This document shows positions 1 to 11,043 of a DNA stretch of 64,000 nucleotides, piece after piece (the stretch's first letter is position 1; each line of letters starts with the position of its first letter). The notes below the pieces were generated by a model. It was not told the DNA's origin and made no database searches. It was given only the letters and a program-made list of their open reading frames with translations. The stretch spans positions 248,001-312,000 of the forward strand of contig JARGOK010000002.1 in NCBI GenBank assembly GCA_029233985.1. Direction: 5' to 3'. Both the position numbers and the translations under genes were made by a program. The DNA is from Candidatus Altimarinota bacterium (GTDB lineage: Bacteria; Patescibacteriota; Gracilibacteria; JAUYGZ01).

Positions 1-3000
1 TATCAAACCCTCCATCCACACTAATATTTCCAGAAGCTCCCGTATTTCCTACAAACGATCCTTCATCCATATCAAAATCTCCATTGATATCTAAAGCAGC
101 AGGACCTTGAGTAAACACACCTCCTAAAAGTCGGAAATCAAGCAAGATATCGAGCTCGAGTGACCCTTGAGAAAATGCCCCAGATCTCTGAAGAACATTT
201 CCATCAACATTCATCTCATTTGCTCCTAGTGTTGTTGTACCGCGCTGATCAAGTCCTCCAGTTCCAATTTCTGTGATCCCTCCTGGAGTAAAACTATTCC
301 CTGTGTCTATGAGCAGTTCGTATCCGTCTTCTACAGTAAACGAAGAACCAGCAACATTAAAAATACTTGAAACATCTGGATCCACAACTTCAGCAGAAGT
401 CAGTAACGAATTGGTAATTGGTCCAGCAGTTTCATGACGAAGCACAAGGTGATCTTGGTACACGTCTACATCAGCTAATGATGTAGCATCTCCTAGCACA
501 ATAGTAGCTGCCCTTTCTCCACCACCATTGTCATCCAAATAGACTGTGAGAAGATCTGCAGATGAAGTACTAAGAGAAACACTATAGTTCCCTCCTCCAG
601 AAGTCGTATCTGAAGCAGCATCAACACCATTTACAGCTACACTTACCGAAAGTCCATCTACTGCAATACCACCATCTAATGGATCATCAGAATACACGGT
701 TCCAGAAATCGTGACTGTATTGATAAACTTCCAACAATCTTCATTATTACCACCATTTACCCCATTTAAAACACTAAGGTTTTCACTCTGCTCAGTGGGA
801 ATAAAACACCCCGCATCAGTTACAGAAACAAATTCAAGGTTGCCAGTATTTACATCTTGATGGTTTACTTCCCAGAGAGTTCCTCCCGGATCACTAGAGA
901 CTAAATTAATAAGGTTTCCTAACGTTCCAGAAGCAGAAAACACTCCCCCTGTTTCAAACTCTTGAAGTTCAGCAGCCTCAAAAGTAAGGGTTTTTCCTGC
1001 CGCTTCATCTATGATCATATTATACCAATCAGTAGATCCATTTATAGCAACTGCAGAAGTACTATCAAATTGAACTGTTCCATTGTTGTTATCAAAACTA
1101 TCATTAGAAAAATCTGCTTGATCTGCAACTGCGTTATTCCAGTTTCCCGCAACGGTCATAAGAGCTCTTGGCATACTTACAGATGCCGCACTAGCCTGAA
1201 AATCAACATCACCATTGTTGTCCCATGTATGAGAAGCATTTGTACTTCCTACAAATGTTCCACCATTTCTTACTCTGAAAGTACCTGCATTTACAACCGT
1301 TCCTGCTTGGGTATAAGTCCCACCATTTACATCTATGGTAGATACCCCCTTCACTTCTAAAGGAACAGAATGCGTGAAACTTCCACTGTTTACAGACAAA
1401 GTATTAGCAATCACGGCATTTGGCACCGCTTGAAAGCGAATGGTTTCTGAAGGATCAGCAGATACTGTTAAATTATAAAAATCATCATCTGTGCCTGAGC
1501 CAATATCTGGAAGAGTAAAGAAACTCGATCCAGCAGCCCCATCTCCTACAACTTCAAAAGTTCCAGAATCTGAATCTTGTCCTTCTGCAAGAGTGACCGT
1601 TTCATTTCCATTGAATTGAATAACACCCTCATTACTCAAAACGGAAGAGGCCTGCAAAACGAAATTTCTTCCATTCAAACGAAGTACACTCGTAGGGGTA
1701 GCAAGCGTCACATCATTTCCAGATGGAAACAAAGCATTACTGGTCAAAGTCACTTCTCCAGCAGTTTTATTGATCGTCAGGTGAGCTCTAAAATTTGGAC
1801 TATCCGCATCCAGTGTCTGAGACGCAGTTCCACTCATCAATAGTGTGAGGTTTGTGTTTCCAAAATCATCAGAAGTATTATTTCGTATAAAATTTCCACG
1901 CAGATCAATCTGTCGAGGCGTTGCATCTGCCAAGACTACACCATTATCACGATCAAAAGTTCCACCTACTATCATATCTCCTGTAAGTGTTTTCACTCCA
2001 GAACTATGAGAAAACTCCACATCATTAAAAGTTTCTCCACCAGGGTTAATATTCACAGAAGCTGTCCCTCCAAAATCCAAAAGACCATCGGCATTAAAAG
2101 TACCTCCTGAAAGAGTCATTGCGCCATCAACATTCATGGTATTACTGGTCGCGTTAAAAGTTCCTGTTGAATGGAGAAAAGCCCCTTGAAAATTATGAAT
2201 ACCTGTCCCTGCAAGAAAAGTTCCTCCAGAAGTACTAAAAGTTCCTCCTGCAAGAAAAGTCTGCGTTGAATTTCCAGGGTCAAAAGTTCCACCATTTAGG
2301 GTCACATCATAAAATGTTGCGCTTGATGTAGATACCCAATCACCATCTACAATAGTAAGAGACCCTGTACCAAACCGAACCGTACTAAATTGGGTCACAG
2401 ATGCTCCCGGTTTATTAATAAGAACTTGACCATCAAAACCTGCACTAGATCTAAAAGTTGTATCTTGATTCCCAGTCAACAAAAACGTGATATTTGAATC
2501 ACCAATGTTTACAGAACCAAGTGATACTGTTGAAGATAAATCAGCATTATCAAGAGTAACAGTGCGACTACTCCCATCAGATATTACGTCCAAACCGTCA
2601 CCTTGAAAATTCATTTGATTAGAAACCGTAAAAGATGAGGTCAAACGTTTTTGGGCATTTGCAGCATTAAAACTGAGGTTGTAAAAATCAATACCTGGAG
2701 CATTCAGATCAGCATTATTTCCTTGTCCATCCAAAGTAAAAGTACCGTTGTTGTGGAGATAAGTCCCTCCTGTAAAAAACACATCTCCACGTACAGCAAA
2801 CATCCCACCTACTTCTTGAGACGTAAAAGTCCCAGACTGCAAAGTGAATGAACAATCACAAGTATTCCCTACATTAAACCGGTCTAATGAAGAATCAAAC
2901 TGAGCAGTACCACTTGGTTTGTTGATAAGCACATTCCCATTAAAAGGATTGAGTCCTTGAGTCATTGTTTGAGTCCCTGTTCCGTTTAATTCGATAGTAA

Positions 3001-6000
3001 GATTTTCATCTGAACCAGCGACATTGCTCAAACCTGCAGATTGGACAAAGTCACCACCAACAGTGATCTTCACGGGGTCATTTACATCATCAGCATTCGT
3101 ATCAGTAGTCATAAAGAGATTCGCTGGTTCAGAACTAAAAAGTGAAAGTGTTCCAGAAACAGCAAAATCAGTTCTTAAGTTTTTTGAATTATCTCGAAAC
3201 CCAGCTGTAGAAGTATTAATAAGTCGAATATTCATATCAGAAATACTTCCTGCATTTTGTGTCAGATCACCAGTACAAGTCGTACAAAATTGTGTGTCAG
3301 AAAGAATAACTTCATCTATGGCTCCTCCATTTTGCGTAAAATTTCTCAAAACAATAAGTTCAGCTGCCGTATTATCCTGAGTCACCGATCCGTCCTGAAG
3401 AGTAAAATTATTAGAAACTGTCAGACTATTGGAGATTTGAAGATCAACTTCTCCATCCACAACAAGCAAGTCTTGAACAGTAAATGGTGTTGAAATCACC
3501 AAATTAGACCCTGCCTTATCCACTTCTATACTCATAGTGAATATCTGAGAAGTTTCTGATGACGGGTGAATAAATGCCGGAGTAGCTCCACGAAATGCAA
3601 AGGTAACATTTGGAGCCGAAGTAAAGCTGTCTTGAACGGTACTTCGATCAAAATCTTCTAAAATACTAATAGTACGTGTGATATCCGAAGAAATCTGCCC
3701 TCGATCAATAAATGTGATATCTCCCACTGTCATATCTCCTACAAAGCTTTTTGTTCGACCAATAGGATGAGAAAACTGAACATCACCTACATTTTGACCA
3801 CCACCATCTATATCTGAGTTCACTCCACCAAAATCAAGCAGACCAGTAGAATTATAGGTTCCTCCTGAAAGGGTGAAATCACCATCTATATTTACAATAT
3901 CCGAAGAAGCATTGAACACTCCTCCATCAAGCTGAAAATCCCCAGAGACTGTCATTTGCTTATCATCAAGAGTGAATACTCCATCCGATTGAGAATAGTT
4001 TCCAGAAACAATCAGATTTTTAGCAAAAGTGATAGTTCCAGTATATCCAGCATTTACAAATACATTGTTTATAGTCCCTGTGGCAGAAAGATCGAGAAAA
4101 GAATCTTTTGTAGAAGTAGCATTAAAAGTAACGGTATCAGAAGCAATAGGGGCAATTCCACTATCCCAGTTATTATCATCAGACCAGTTGTTCGTGGCTC
4201 CATTTCCATCCCAAACAGGATCTGTATCCCAACCAGAGTTATTCCCAAAATCGTTTGAAGGTCTTGCCTTTAGCAAATTATCTCCCAAATACGAACTATC
4301 ACCAATAAAAACAAACTGTGCAATTGCTTCGCCTTGGACATCAAAACTCCACTGCTTTTCATTTGGATCTGTAGATCTCATCCAAATAGGTTTTCCTTTT
4401 GAACCTTTCATAACAAAGTCACCACGAACATCTTGAAAGCTTTCTGACTCAAAAAAGAGCCTTTTATGTGGAGTGACAGATGTCAGATGATAAAACTCAT
4501 TATCACCTCGTATAATAGAAAGACGATCTGCATCAATAAATTCCACCGTACTATTATTTGGGATAAATTGTGAATCAACAGAAGCTATCCATTCACCAGA
4601 AACCTTCAAAGTAACTCCATCAGCCAACTCAAGTGAACCATTAGACCCAAAATTCACATCTCCAACAACCACAGTATCCCTATTGAGAGAAAGCGTAACA
4701 TTTGGTGAAAGTTGTAAATCTCCGATATAAATATCCGCATCCTGTAATGACGAACGAACCGTTTCCGGATTCAAATCCACTTGTTGATTGAGTTGAACCA
4801 TCCATTGACCAACATCATCGAACAAAATATCATTGAAATCAGACGATTCTTCAATAATCACCTCTTCTTCAATGACTTCACCTTCACTCTCTTCAACACC
4901 TTCTATGACTATCTCTTCATTTTCATCACGTTCTTCACTCTCAAGTACAACCTCATCTCTAGCTTCATCTTCTAGATCCTGACCCTCAAGTATATCTTCA
5001 GTATTCACACCAATAGCACCAGTTTCAATCTCTAGCTCCTTTTGTTCTTCACTATCATTGAGATCCACATCTTTTTCTTCAATATTTCTCACAACAGTCT
5101 CGAGCTGATTTTCTTCATATTCAGACTGAAGTTCAAGAAGTGAATCACCACCTAAAAGCAATTTTCCAGTCGCATCTAATCCAAAATCAAATTCCGCTTC
5201 TTTAAATTCATCAGAGATAAAATGATCAATAATAAACGAAAGGCCAGGGAAATTAGCAGATCGAGTAATACCAGTCAAAGAAACCGTATTCCAGCTCTGA
5301 GAAACGAGCATATCCCCTATTTCTTCTAAGGCACCTTGATCTTCATCTATTCTTTCATCAGGACTAAATCGATCATTAATCTCCATCGAATAAACAGAAA
5401 CTTCATCTAGCAGATCAACATGATCACCACCAAAAATTGTTTGATGCAATAATGCATCACTTTCTTGATCTACATGGATCACAGTAGGTTTAAAAAATTC
5501 ATCACTCACACACTGGTATTGCTCATCGAAAACAGGATATGACACCGGACTCATCAAATTTCCAGCAATATAATAGGTATCTTCAACTCCCTGAAAAACT
5601 GACGCAATTCGATTTGCATCGAGAGCCTGTGAACAAGTCGATCGAACCTTATCTATATTCATCACCAGAGAAAGAGTCTGCGAGGAATCATATTCCTCAA
5701 CAGAAAAACCAATCGTATCTCTATCCAAATCAGTATACGAAGAACTGATTACAACAGGTGATCCATTATTTTGCTGATATGCATATGGTCTCTCAAACAC
5801 CAATTGGCATTGATCAAGCTCAATCTCCAACCGTCCTTCATCAGTGATCTGAGGGTATCGAGCTCCACGGTATCGAAACTGAATCTCTGAAAGAGAAGCA
5901 GTCGGTGACACATCAAATTTTTGAAGATAATAATCTGAATCACCCTTCACCCACCAATCAATACCATTATACAGTCCCGCATGACGAATAGCTCGATAGA

Positions 6001-7693
6001 GCGGTTTATCCATTTGCCAGTCTCTAACATCAGACCCCATATATCTCTGAAGAACTTGATCTGTCACCTCTTCTGAAGCAATATCACCATTCTCTGAAGC
6101 ATTCACAAACTGCTGACGAACCGAGCTAAATTGATAGTACTGCTGTTCATTTCCAAAAAGTCGATCAAGCAAACTTTTTTCGTCCTGGCACACCAAATCA
6201 TTCCCTTCTGGAGTATATGGAAGAGGAACACCTTCTTTTCCATACCCATACTGATACCCATATTGGTATCCATACTGAGGAAATGCGTACTCACGAGATC
6301 TTTTGTCAGCACCATCAGGAATAAACCAAGAGCTCAAGAGCTCATCAGAAGTCATAAAGTACGTTGACCTCCATCGATGAGCAGCGAATTCAACTCGCTC
6401 GTCATACAAACCATTATTTGCCTCAAAAAGAAGAGGAAAACGATGTAAAGAAGTTTCCAATTCCAGGTTTTCGAGGACTTCATCATTTGTAATCGTTGGC
6501 ATACCAAGGCTTCTCTCGATAAGCAGTGGGTACTCAAGACTCATCTCATTATTCAGTCGAAGAGTAAAATACCCTTTATAATAATCAAAAAGAATTGCAT
6601 CAACCAAAACCATGCCATTCCCATCGATCACTTGGGTTACTTCGAAGAGAAATCCATCTTCTTTAGTAAATCGTCCAGAAGGAACAATATGAAATGATTC
6701 ATCATCTATTCGAAGCACATCATATGCATCATAGTTTTCGAGCTGACGATGGTACTGAAAATCTCGAGCAGGCTGTTCATTTAAAACAACCCATTCTTTC
6801 AAGTTTTTTTGGTCGTGATCATAATAAAGTGAGACTTGTTCACCACGGCTAAGCTGAACATAATTGACCATTCCTCGAGCTGCAGAAACTAAATAATCTG
6901 CCTGAGGAACAAATCCTAAATGAAGAGAAGATTGCTCACCAAAAACATCTACACCAATAGAAAAGTTCTTTCCTAATTGAATCAAAACTGCTCCCGCTTG
7001 ACCCAAAAACCTCTGAGCATAATCCAAAACATCATCTTCAAAGTTCAAATACTCTGTTTCTAAACTCTTCAATTCTTGAAAAAAATTCATCTCTTCTCTG
7101 AGTTCGATAGCCTCAATATTTTGAGGACTTGCCACATCATCCAGACTTTCTTCAAGAATTTTTTCTGGCTCAGGTAATTCTTGTAGTTTTTCGAGAGCCT
7201 CTAGTTCTTGTTGTTTTTCTAGTTCATCCAATTCTTGTTGACGAATCCCCTGTTTCAGCTTCACCCTATCTCGAAGACTACTTTGTGCAAGGAATGAATC
7301 ACCATTACCGAGTAGCGAAGCCATTGAAGAAGAAATCGCACTCCCTATAAACTCAATCCAACTTTGTGAAATTTCATTACCACTCAATGAAGCATCATAA
7401 TCCTGTAATGCTTGATGATCATAATCACCCATCAAAAAATACTGCTCAGTCTCCTGTAAAACATACTTATCTAGATTTCCTTCAGAAAAATACGCACTCG
7501 CGACATCTGAAAAAGCAGGATGGTCTAACCAAAAATCAAACGTTTTCTCATCATCTTGCAATACAACAGCCTGCAAAGACAAAGGAGCAAGATAACCCTT
7601 CATAGCTGCAAAAAATCCTCCAACCATCACTACAACAAGTGACACACAAGAGATTGCAATGGCCAATTTGAGATGAGGCAAATGTTTATCCAA
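1..7693 (-). CDS. Giant exported repeat protein, N-terminal part (runs off left edge)
   Basis: One uninterrupted minus-strand frame of about 2564 codons that is still open at base 2, so the C-terminus lies outside the window. The N-terminus is basic and then hydrophobic (LAIAISCVSLVVVMVGGFF), a signal anchor. Residues ~60-700 form a Gln/Glu/Tyr-rich globular region with a YGYQYGYQYGYG run; ~800-970 is very acidic (Glu/Asp, linker-like). The rest is a long series of ~20-30-residue beta-strand repeats with recurring GGTFNA, LTLSGG, LDFGG and QILINKP-like phrases, typical of beta-solenoid adhesins or autotransporter-like passengers. Start: no ATG or GTG lies in frame upstream. TTG at 7693 is chosen; ATA at 7714 is the alternative. 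A TGTTATAAT promoter element ends at 7731. No family was recognised by name. Likely a surface stalk or adhesin (inference). Confidence 0.8.
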   Translation of the reverse strand, partial: MDKHLPHLKLAIAISCVSLVVVMVGGFFAAMKGYLAPLSLQAVVLQDDEKTFDFWLDHPAFSDVASAYFSEGNLDKYVLQETEQYFLMGDYDHQALQDYDASLSGNEISQSWIEFIGSAISSSMASLLGNGDSFLAQSSLRDRVKLKQGIRQQELDELEKQQELEALEKLQELPEPEKILEESLDDVASPQNIEAIELREEMNFFQELKSLETEYLNFEDDVLDYAQRFLGQAGAVLIQLGKNFSIGVDVFGEQSSLHLGFVPQADYLVSAARGMVNYVQLSRGEQVSLYYDHDQKNLKEWVVLNEQPARDFQYHRQLENYDAYDVLRIDDESFHIVPSGRFTKEDGFLFEVTQVIDGNGMVLVDAILFDYYKGYFTLRLNNEMSLEYPLLIERSLGMPTITNDEVLENLELETSLHRFPLLFEANNGLYDERVEFAAHRWRSTYFMTSDELLSSWFIPDGADKRSREYAFPQYGYQYGYQYGYGKEGVPLPYTPEGNDLVCQDEKSLLDRLFGNEQQYYQFSSVRQQFVNASENGDIASEEVTDQVLQRYMGSDVRDWQMDKPLYRAIRHAGLYNGIDWWVKGDSDYYLQKFDVSPTASLSEIQFRYRGARYPQITDEGRLEIELDQCQLVFERPYAYQQNNGSPVVISSSYTDLDRDTIGFSVEEYDSSQTLSLVMNIDKVRSTCSQALDANRIASVFQGVEDTYYIAGNLMSPVSYPVFDEQYQCVSDEFFKPTVIHVDQESDALLHQTIFGGDHVDLLDEVSVYSMEINDRFSPDERIDEDQGALEEIGDMLVSQSWNTVSLTGITRSANFPGLSFIIDHFISDEFKEAEFDFGLDATGKLLLGGDSLLELQSEYEENQLETVVRNIEEKDVDLNDSEEQKELEIETGAIGVNTEDILEGQDLEDEARDEVVLESEERDENEEIVIEGVEESEGEVIEEEVIIEESSDFNDILFDDVGQWMVQLNQQVDLNPETVRSSLQDADIYIGDLQLSPNVTLSLNRDTVVVGDVNFGSNGSLELADGVTLKVSGEWIASVDSQFIPNNSTVEFIDADRLSIIRGDNEFYHLTSVTPHKRLFFESESFQDVRGDFVMKGSKGKPIWMRSTDPNEKQWSFDVQGEAIAQFVFIGDSSYLGDNLLKARPSNDFGNNSGWDTDPVWDGNGATNNWSDDNNWDSGIAPIASDTVTFNATSTKDSFLDLSATGTINNVFVNAGYTGTITFAKNLIVSGNYSQSDGVFTLDDKQMTVSGDFQLDGGVFNASSDIVNIDGDFTLSGGTYNSTGLLDFGGVNSDIDGGGQNVGDVQFSHPIGRTKSFVGDMTVGDITFIDRGQISSDITRTISILEDFDRSTVQDSFTSAPNVTFAFRGATPAFIHPSSETSQIFTMSIEVDKAGSNLVISTPFTVQDLLVVDGEVDLQISNSLTVSNNFTLQDGSVTQDNTAAELIVLRNFTQNGGAIDEVILSDTQFCTTCTGDLTQNAGSISDMNIRLINTSTAGFRDNSKNLRTDFAVSGTLSLFSSEPANLFMTTDTNADDVNDPVKITVGGDFVQSAGLSNVAGSDENLTIELNGTGTQTMTQGLNPFNGNVLINKPSGTAQFDSSLDRFNVGNTCDCSFTLQSGTFTSQEVGGMFAVRGDVFFTGGTYLHNNGTFTLDGQGNNADLNAPGIDFYNLSFNAANAQKRLTSSFTVSNQMNFQGDGLDVISDGSSRTVTLDNADLSSTVSLGSVNIGDSNITFLLTGNQDTTFRSSAGFDGQVLINKPGASVTQFSTVRFGTGSLTIVDGDWVSTSSATFYDVTLNGGTFDPGNSTQTFLAGGTFSTSGGTFLAGTGIHNFQGAFLHSTGTFNATSNTMNVDGAMTLSGGTFNADGLLDFGGTASVNINPGGETFNDVEFSHSSGVKTLTGDMIVGGTFDRDNGVVLADATPRQIDLRGNFIRNNTSDDFGNTNLTLLMSGTASQTLDADSPNFRAHLTINKTAGEVTLTSNALFPSGNDVTLATPTSVLRLNGRNFVLQASSVLSNEGVIQFNGNETVTLAEGQDSDSGTFEVVGDGAAGSSFFTLPDIGSGTDDDFYNLTVSADPSETIRFQAVPNAVIANTLSVNSGSFTHSVPLEVKGVSTIDVNGGTYTQAGTVVNAGTFRVRNGGTFVGSTNASHTWDNNGDVDFQASAASVSMPRALMTVAGNWNNAVADQADFSNDSFDNNNGTVQFDSTSAVAINGSTDWYNMIIDEAAGKTLTFEAAELQEFETGGVFSASGTLGNLINLVSSDPGGTLWEVNHQDVNTGNLEFVSVTDAGCFIPTEQSENLSVLNGVNGGNNEDCWKFINTVTISGTVYSDDPLDGGIAVDGLSVSVAVNGVDAASDTTSGGGNYSVSLSTSSADLLTVYLDDNGGGERAATIVLGDATSLADVDVYQDHLVLRHETAGPITNSLLTSAEVVDPDVSSIFNVAGSSFTVEDGYELLIDTGNSFTPGGITEIGTGGLDQRGTTTLGANEMNVDGNVLQRSGAFSQGSLELDILLDFRLLGGVFTQGPAALDINGDFDMDEGSFVGNTGASGNISVDGGFD

Positions 7694-7730
7694 ATGTTTT
7701 TTTTTATTTTTTATTTTTTTACTTCTCCAT

Positions 7731-7736
7731 ATTATA
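7731..7736 (-). promoter_or_regulatory. Extended -10 element before the giant protein gene
   Basis: The minus strand reads TGTTATAAT: a perfect TATAAT with an extended TGn. No good -35 is visible. Transcription would start near 7724. This leaves an A-rich leader of about 30 nt before the TTG at 7693 and puts the GGAGAAG at 7728-7722 largely outside the transcript. Confidence 0.5.
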
Positions 7737-7906
7737 ACACTTTTTAATCCAAGAATCCTTCCACATAAGTATGCAAAGAAACAACAGAAGATTGTGTCAA
7801 CTGATGAAATAAAAGACAGAAATGCATCAGAAAAGGTATATACTCAAAAAATAAGAATACATCATTACAAAGATTGAAAATGAAGGTGAAAAAAAATACA
7901 AAAATA

Positions 7907-7933
7907 TTAGCACTTGACGAAAGAGAGTGCTAA
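7907..7933 (+). promoter_or_regulatory. CIRCE operator (HrcA binding site)
   Basis: TTAGCACTT, a 9-base spacer (GACGAAAGA), then GAGTGCTAA. This matches the CIRCE consensus TTAGCACTC-N9-GAGTGCTAA with a single mismatch (last base of the left arm). It overlaps the -35 box and spacer of the groES promoter, so HrcA bound here would block RNA polymerase. hrcA itself is not in the window. Confidence 0.95.
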
Positions 7934-7942
7934 ATCTATACT
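7914..7942 (+). promoter_or_regulatory. groESL promoter
   Basis: TTGACG at 7914-7919, 17-bp spacer, TATACT at 7937-7942: five of six consensus bases in each box with the optimal spacing. The start is predicted near 7949. It lies inside and just after the CIRCE element. Confidence 0.85.
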
Positions 7943-8006
7943 TTTACAGCTTACAGGTCAGCTGAATGCTACTTGAGCACTGTTTATAACATTTTACTCT
8001 TTTTCT

Positions 8007-8300
8007 ATGTCGAATATCACGCCTATTGGTGGACGAGTCCTCCTCAAAGGAATCGAAGCAGAAGAAACCACTAAATCTGGAATTATTATTCCAGGCGCAA
8101 AAGAAGAAAAACCAAAAGTTTTCGAGGTTGTTGCCATTAGTGCACACGAAGTCCCTCTCGCAAACGGTGGGTTTCGTCCGCATATGCTAAAGGTTGGTCA
8201 ACAAGTCGTGTGCGCTCAATACGCAGGTGACGACATTACCATCGAAGAAGTAGACTACAAACTCATCAATGAAGACTCCGTAGCAGCGATCATAGAATAG
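8007..8300 (+). CDS. groES: Co-chaperonin GroES
   Basis: A 97-residue Cpn10, the normal length for the family. It caps the GroEL ring to enclose folding substrates in the cytoplasm. The N-terminal strand PIGGRVLLK, the mobile loop ETTKSGIIIPGAKEEKP (residues ~20-36, which binds GroEL) and the C-terminal strand are all recognisable. It is the first gene of the CIRCE-controlled groESL unit, so it should be heat- or misfolding-induced through HrcA. There is no Shine-Dalgarno upstream of the ATG (the preceding bases are T-rich). groEL follows after 143 bp. Confidence 0.97.
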   Translation: MSNITPIGGRVLLKGIEAEETTKSGIIIPGAKEEKPKVFEVVAISAHEVPLANGGFRPHMLKVGQQVVCAQYAGDDITIEEVDYKLINEDSVAAIIE

Positions 8301-8303
8301 TCC

Positions 8304-8321
8304 AATTCGAGTATTCGAATT
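8304..8321. other. Small inverted repeat between groES and groEL
   Basis: AATTCGA-GTAT-TCGAATT is a perfect 7-bp stem with a 4-base loop directly after the groES stop. It has no T-run, so it is not an intrinsic terminator. It may be an RNA processing or stability hairpin within the dicistronic message (inference). Confidence 0.35.
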
Positions 8322-8443
8322 CTATTCGCATCTACTAATATATAAATATCATCCCGAGAATCCCACACACGGAAGCTCAAGTCTATCACAGATCACTGAG
8401 CTCAACTGCAACCTAAAAACCTAATAATCTAACAACCTAAATT

Positions 8444-10078
<1,635 letters not shown>

Positions 10079-10115
10079 AACAATGCAGTAGAGTTTAATA
10101 TCAGTAAAACAACAC

Positions 10116-10150
10116 TAAAAAAGCTTTGGGAAATCCCAAAGCTTTTTTTT
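10116..10150 (+). terminator. Intrinsic terminator after groEL
   Basis: AAAGCTTTGGG and its complement CCCAAAGCTTT around a short AAAT turn, followed by a run of eight T. Confidence 0.92.
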
Positions 10151-10201
10151 ATTAAAGAGAAAACAATCCAAATCACTAGAATAATATTGTAGAAAGAATT
10201 C

Positions 10202-10738
10202 CTAAGTCACAGAATCATCTACAGCAGAAAATGAAAGAAGAATATCCAATAACGACTTCACCTTGGCACGAGTAGACATATTATGAGTACTAAACCTCCA
10301 TTTCAACTCTTTTTCATATCCTGACTGATTCTTTTGAATCCCTCGATAACGAGAAACATACTCATAAGCAAAAAGACTATATGTTTCGGAAAGATCTTCA
10401 GAAATCTGAACCACAGGCAAGAAATCTCGTATTCTATTGTAGAGATCAAAAACTGTTTGATATGACAAAATATGTTTTTTACTCACTTGCAGAGCAGATG
10501 ATCCATTACAAAAATCTAACAAAACCGAATAAACAACCTCAGGTTGCAAACGGCACCCATCTAATGCAGTTGAAGTCCAATCACGGAATTTTTTCTGACA
10601 ACCAGAACACTTGTAGCGCTTTCCATTCTCGATGATATAAAGCTTTTGATGACGACAATAAACACAACACACATCAAGCCCGTTATATCGAGCAGAATGA
10701 AAGAGTTGTTGAATTTTATCTGATGAAAGCATCTCCAT
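10202..10738 (-). pseudogene. IS1595-type transposase relic, catalytic core missing
   Basis: 178 residues with an intact start and stop. Residues ~23-55 are a zinc ribbon (CCVYC ... YKCSGCQKKFRDWTST) like the N-terminal domain of IS1595/ISXO2 transposases, followed by a helix-turn-helix-like stretch (~60-112). The last ~55 residues resemble the C-terminal end of the same family (SLFAYEYVSRYRGIQKN, then KELKWRFSTHN; family members have an arginine-rich RFNHR here). The DDE catalytic domain that should lie between is absent: the family is usually near 300 residues. Either an internally deleted relic or a fragment kept as a DNA-binding protein. No clear terminal inverted repeats were seen. Family assignment is from motif memory. 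Confidence 0.6.
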
Positions 10739-10823
10739 AAAGTAAAAGGGGGAAACAATTTGGAGTGCATTATAATCTATAAAAACAATAAGTCAACAAT
10801 TAGACTTAAAAGAAAAAAACATC

Positions 10824-10869
10824 AAAAAAGCTAGGTTCAGCATAAGATTCCCCCTTTTCTGAACCTAGC
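10824..10869 (-). terminator. Intrinsic terminator, minus strand
   Basis: On the minus strand GCTAGGTTCAG pairs with CTGAACCTAGC (11 bp) around an 18-base loop and is followed by TTTTTTG. It lies ~175 bp downstream of the membrane coiled-coil gene at 11044-11637 and would end that transcript or a small RNA. Confidence 0.75.
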
Positions 10870-10918
10870 CCTGCTTCAATAAAGAAGCCTCCTAATAGTA
10901 CTGCAAAATGGTCCAATT
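10824..10918 (-). ncRNA. Possible small structured RNA (tandem hairpins)
   Basis: Just 5' of the terminator on the minus strand are two more potential stems: TAGTA/TACTA at the 5' end, and GCTTC-TTTATT-GAAGC preceded by AGGAGG. Three stacked hairpins ending in a T-run look like an RNA 3' part. No known family (SRP RNA, tmRNA, 6S, RNase P) is recognisable and no convincing promoter was found. It may simply be the long 3' UTR of the upstream gene. Confidence 0.25.
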
Positions 10919-11043
10919 ACTAGATAAAAAACCAACATATAGATGACATACCTCAATACTGAATGATAGTTAATTTATTCAACATTATGTTAAAAAACAA
11001 ATCTAGAAAAGATAAGTTGATGAAAAAAAAATAAATAGTGCAA

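Larger units (their letters stand above)
7694..8006. other. Divergent intergenic region, giant gene / groES
   Basis: The 313-bp non-coding region holds the extended -10 element for the left-hand gene, about 160 bp with no recognisable signal (7741-7906), then the CIRCE/promoter complex and the ~58-nt groES leader. Confidence 0.7.
10739..11043. other. Intergenic region with minus-strand hairpins
   Basis: About 305 bp without a credible gene. Minus-strand hairpins lie at 10824-10915 (listed separately). The rest is AT-rich with no recognised signal. Confidence 0.6.

Noticed and set aside
7722-7728. GGAGAAG as a Shine-Dalgarno for an ATA start of the left giant gene
   Set aside because: Spacing fits, but it would lie mostly outside the transcript if the adjacent TATAAT is used, and the other genes here lack Shine-Dalgarno sequences. 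Kept only as an alternative start.
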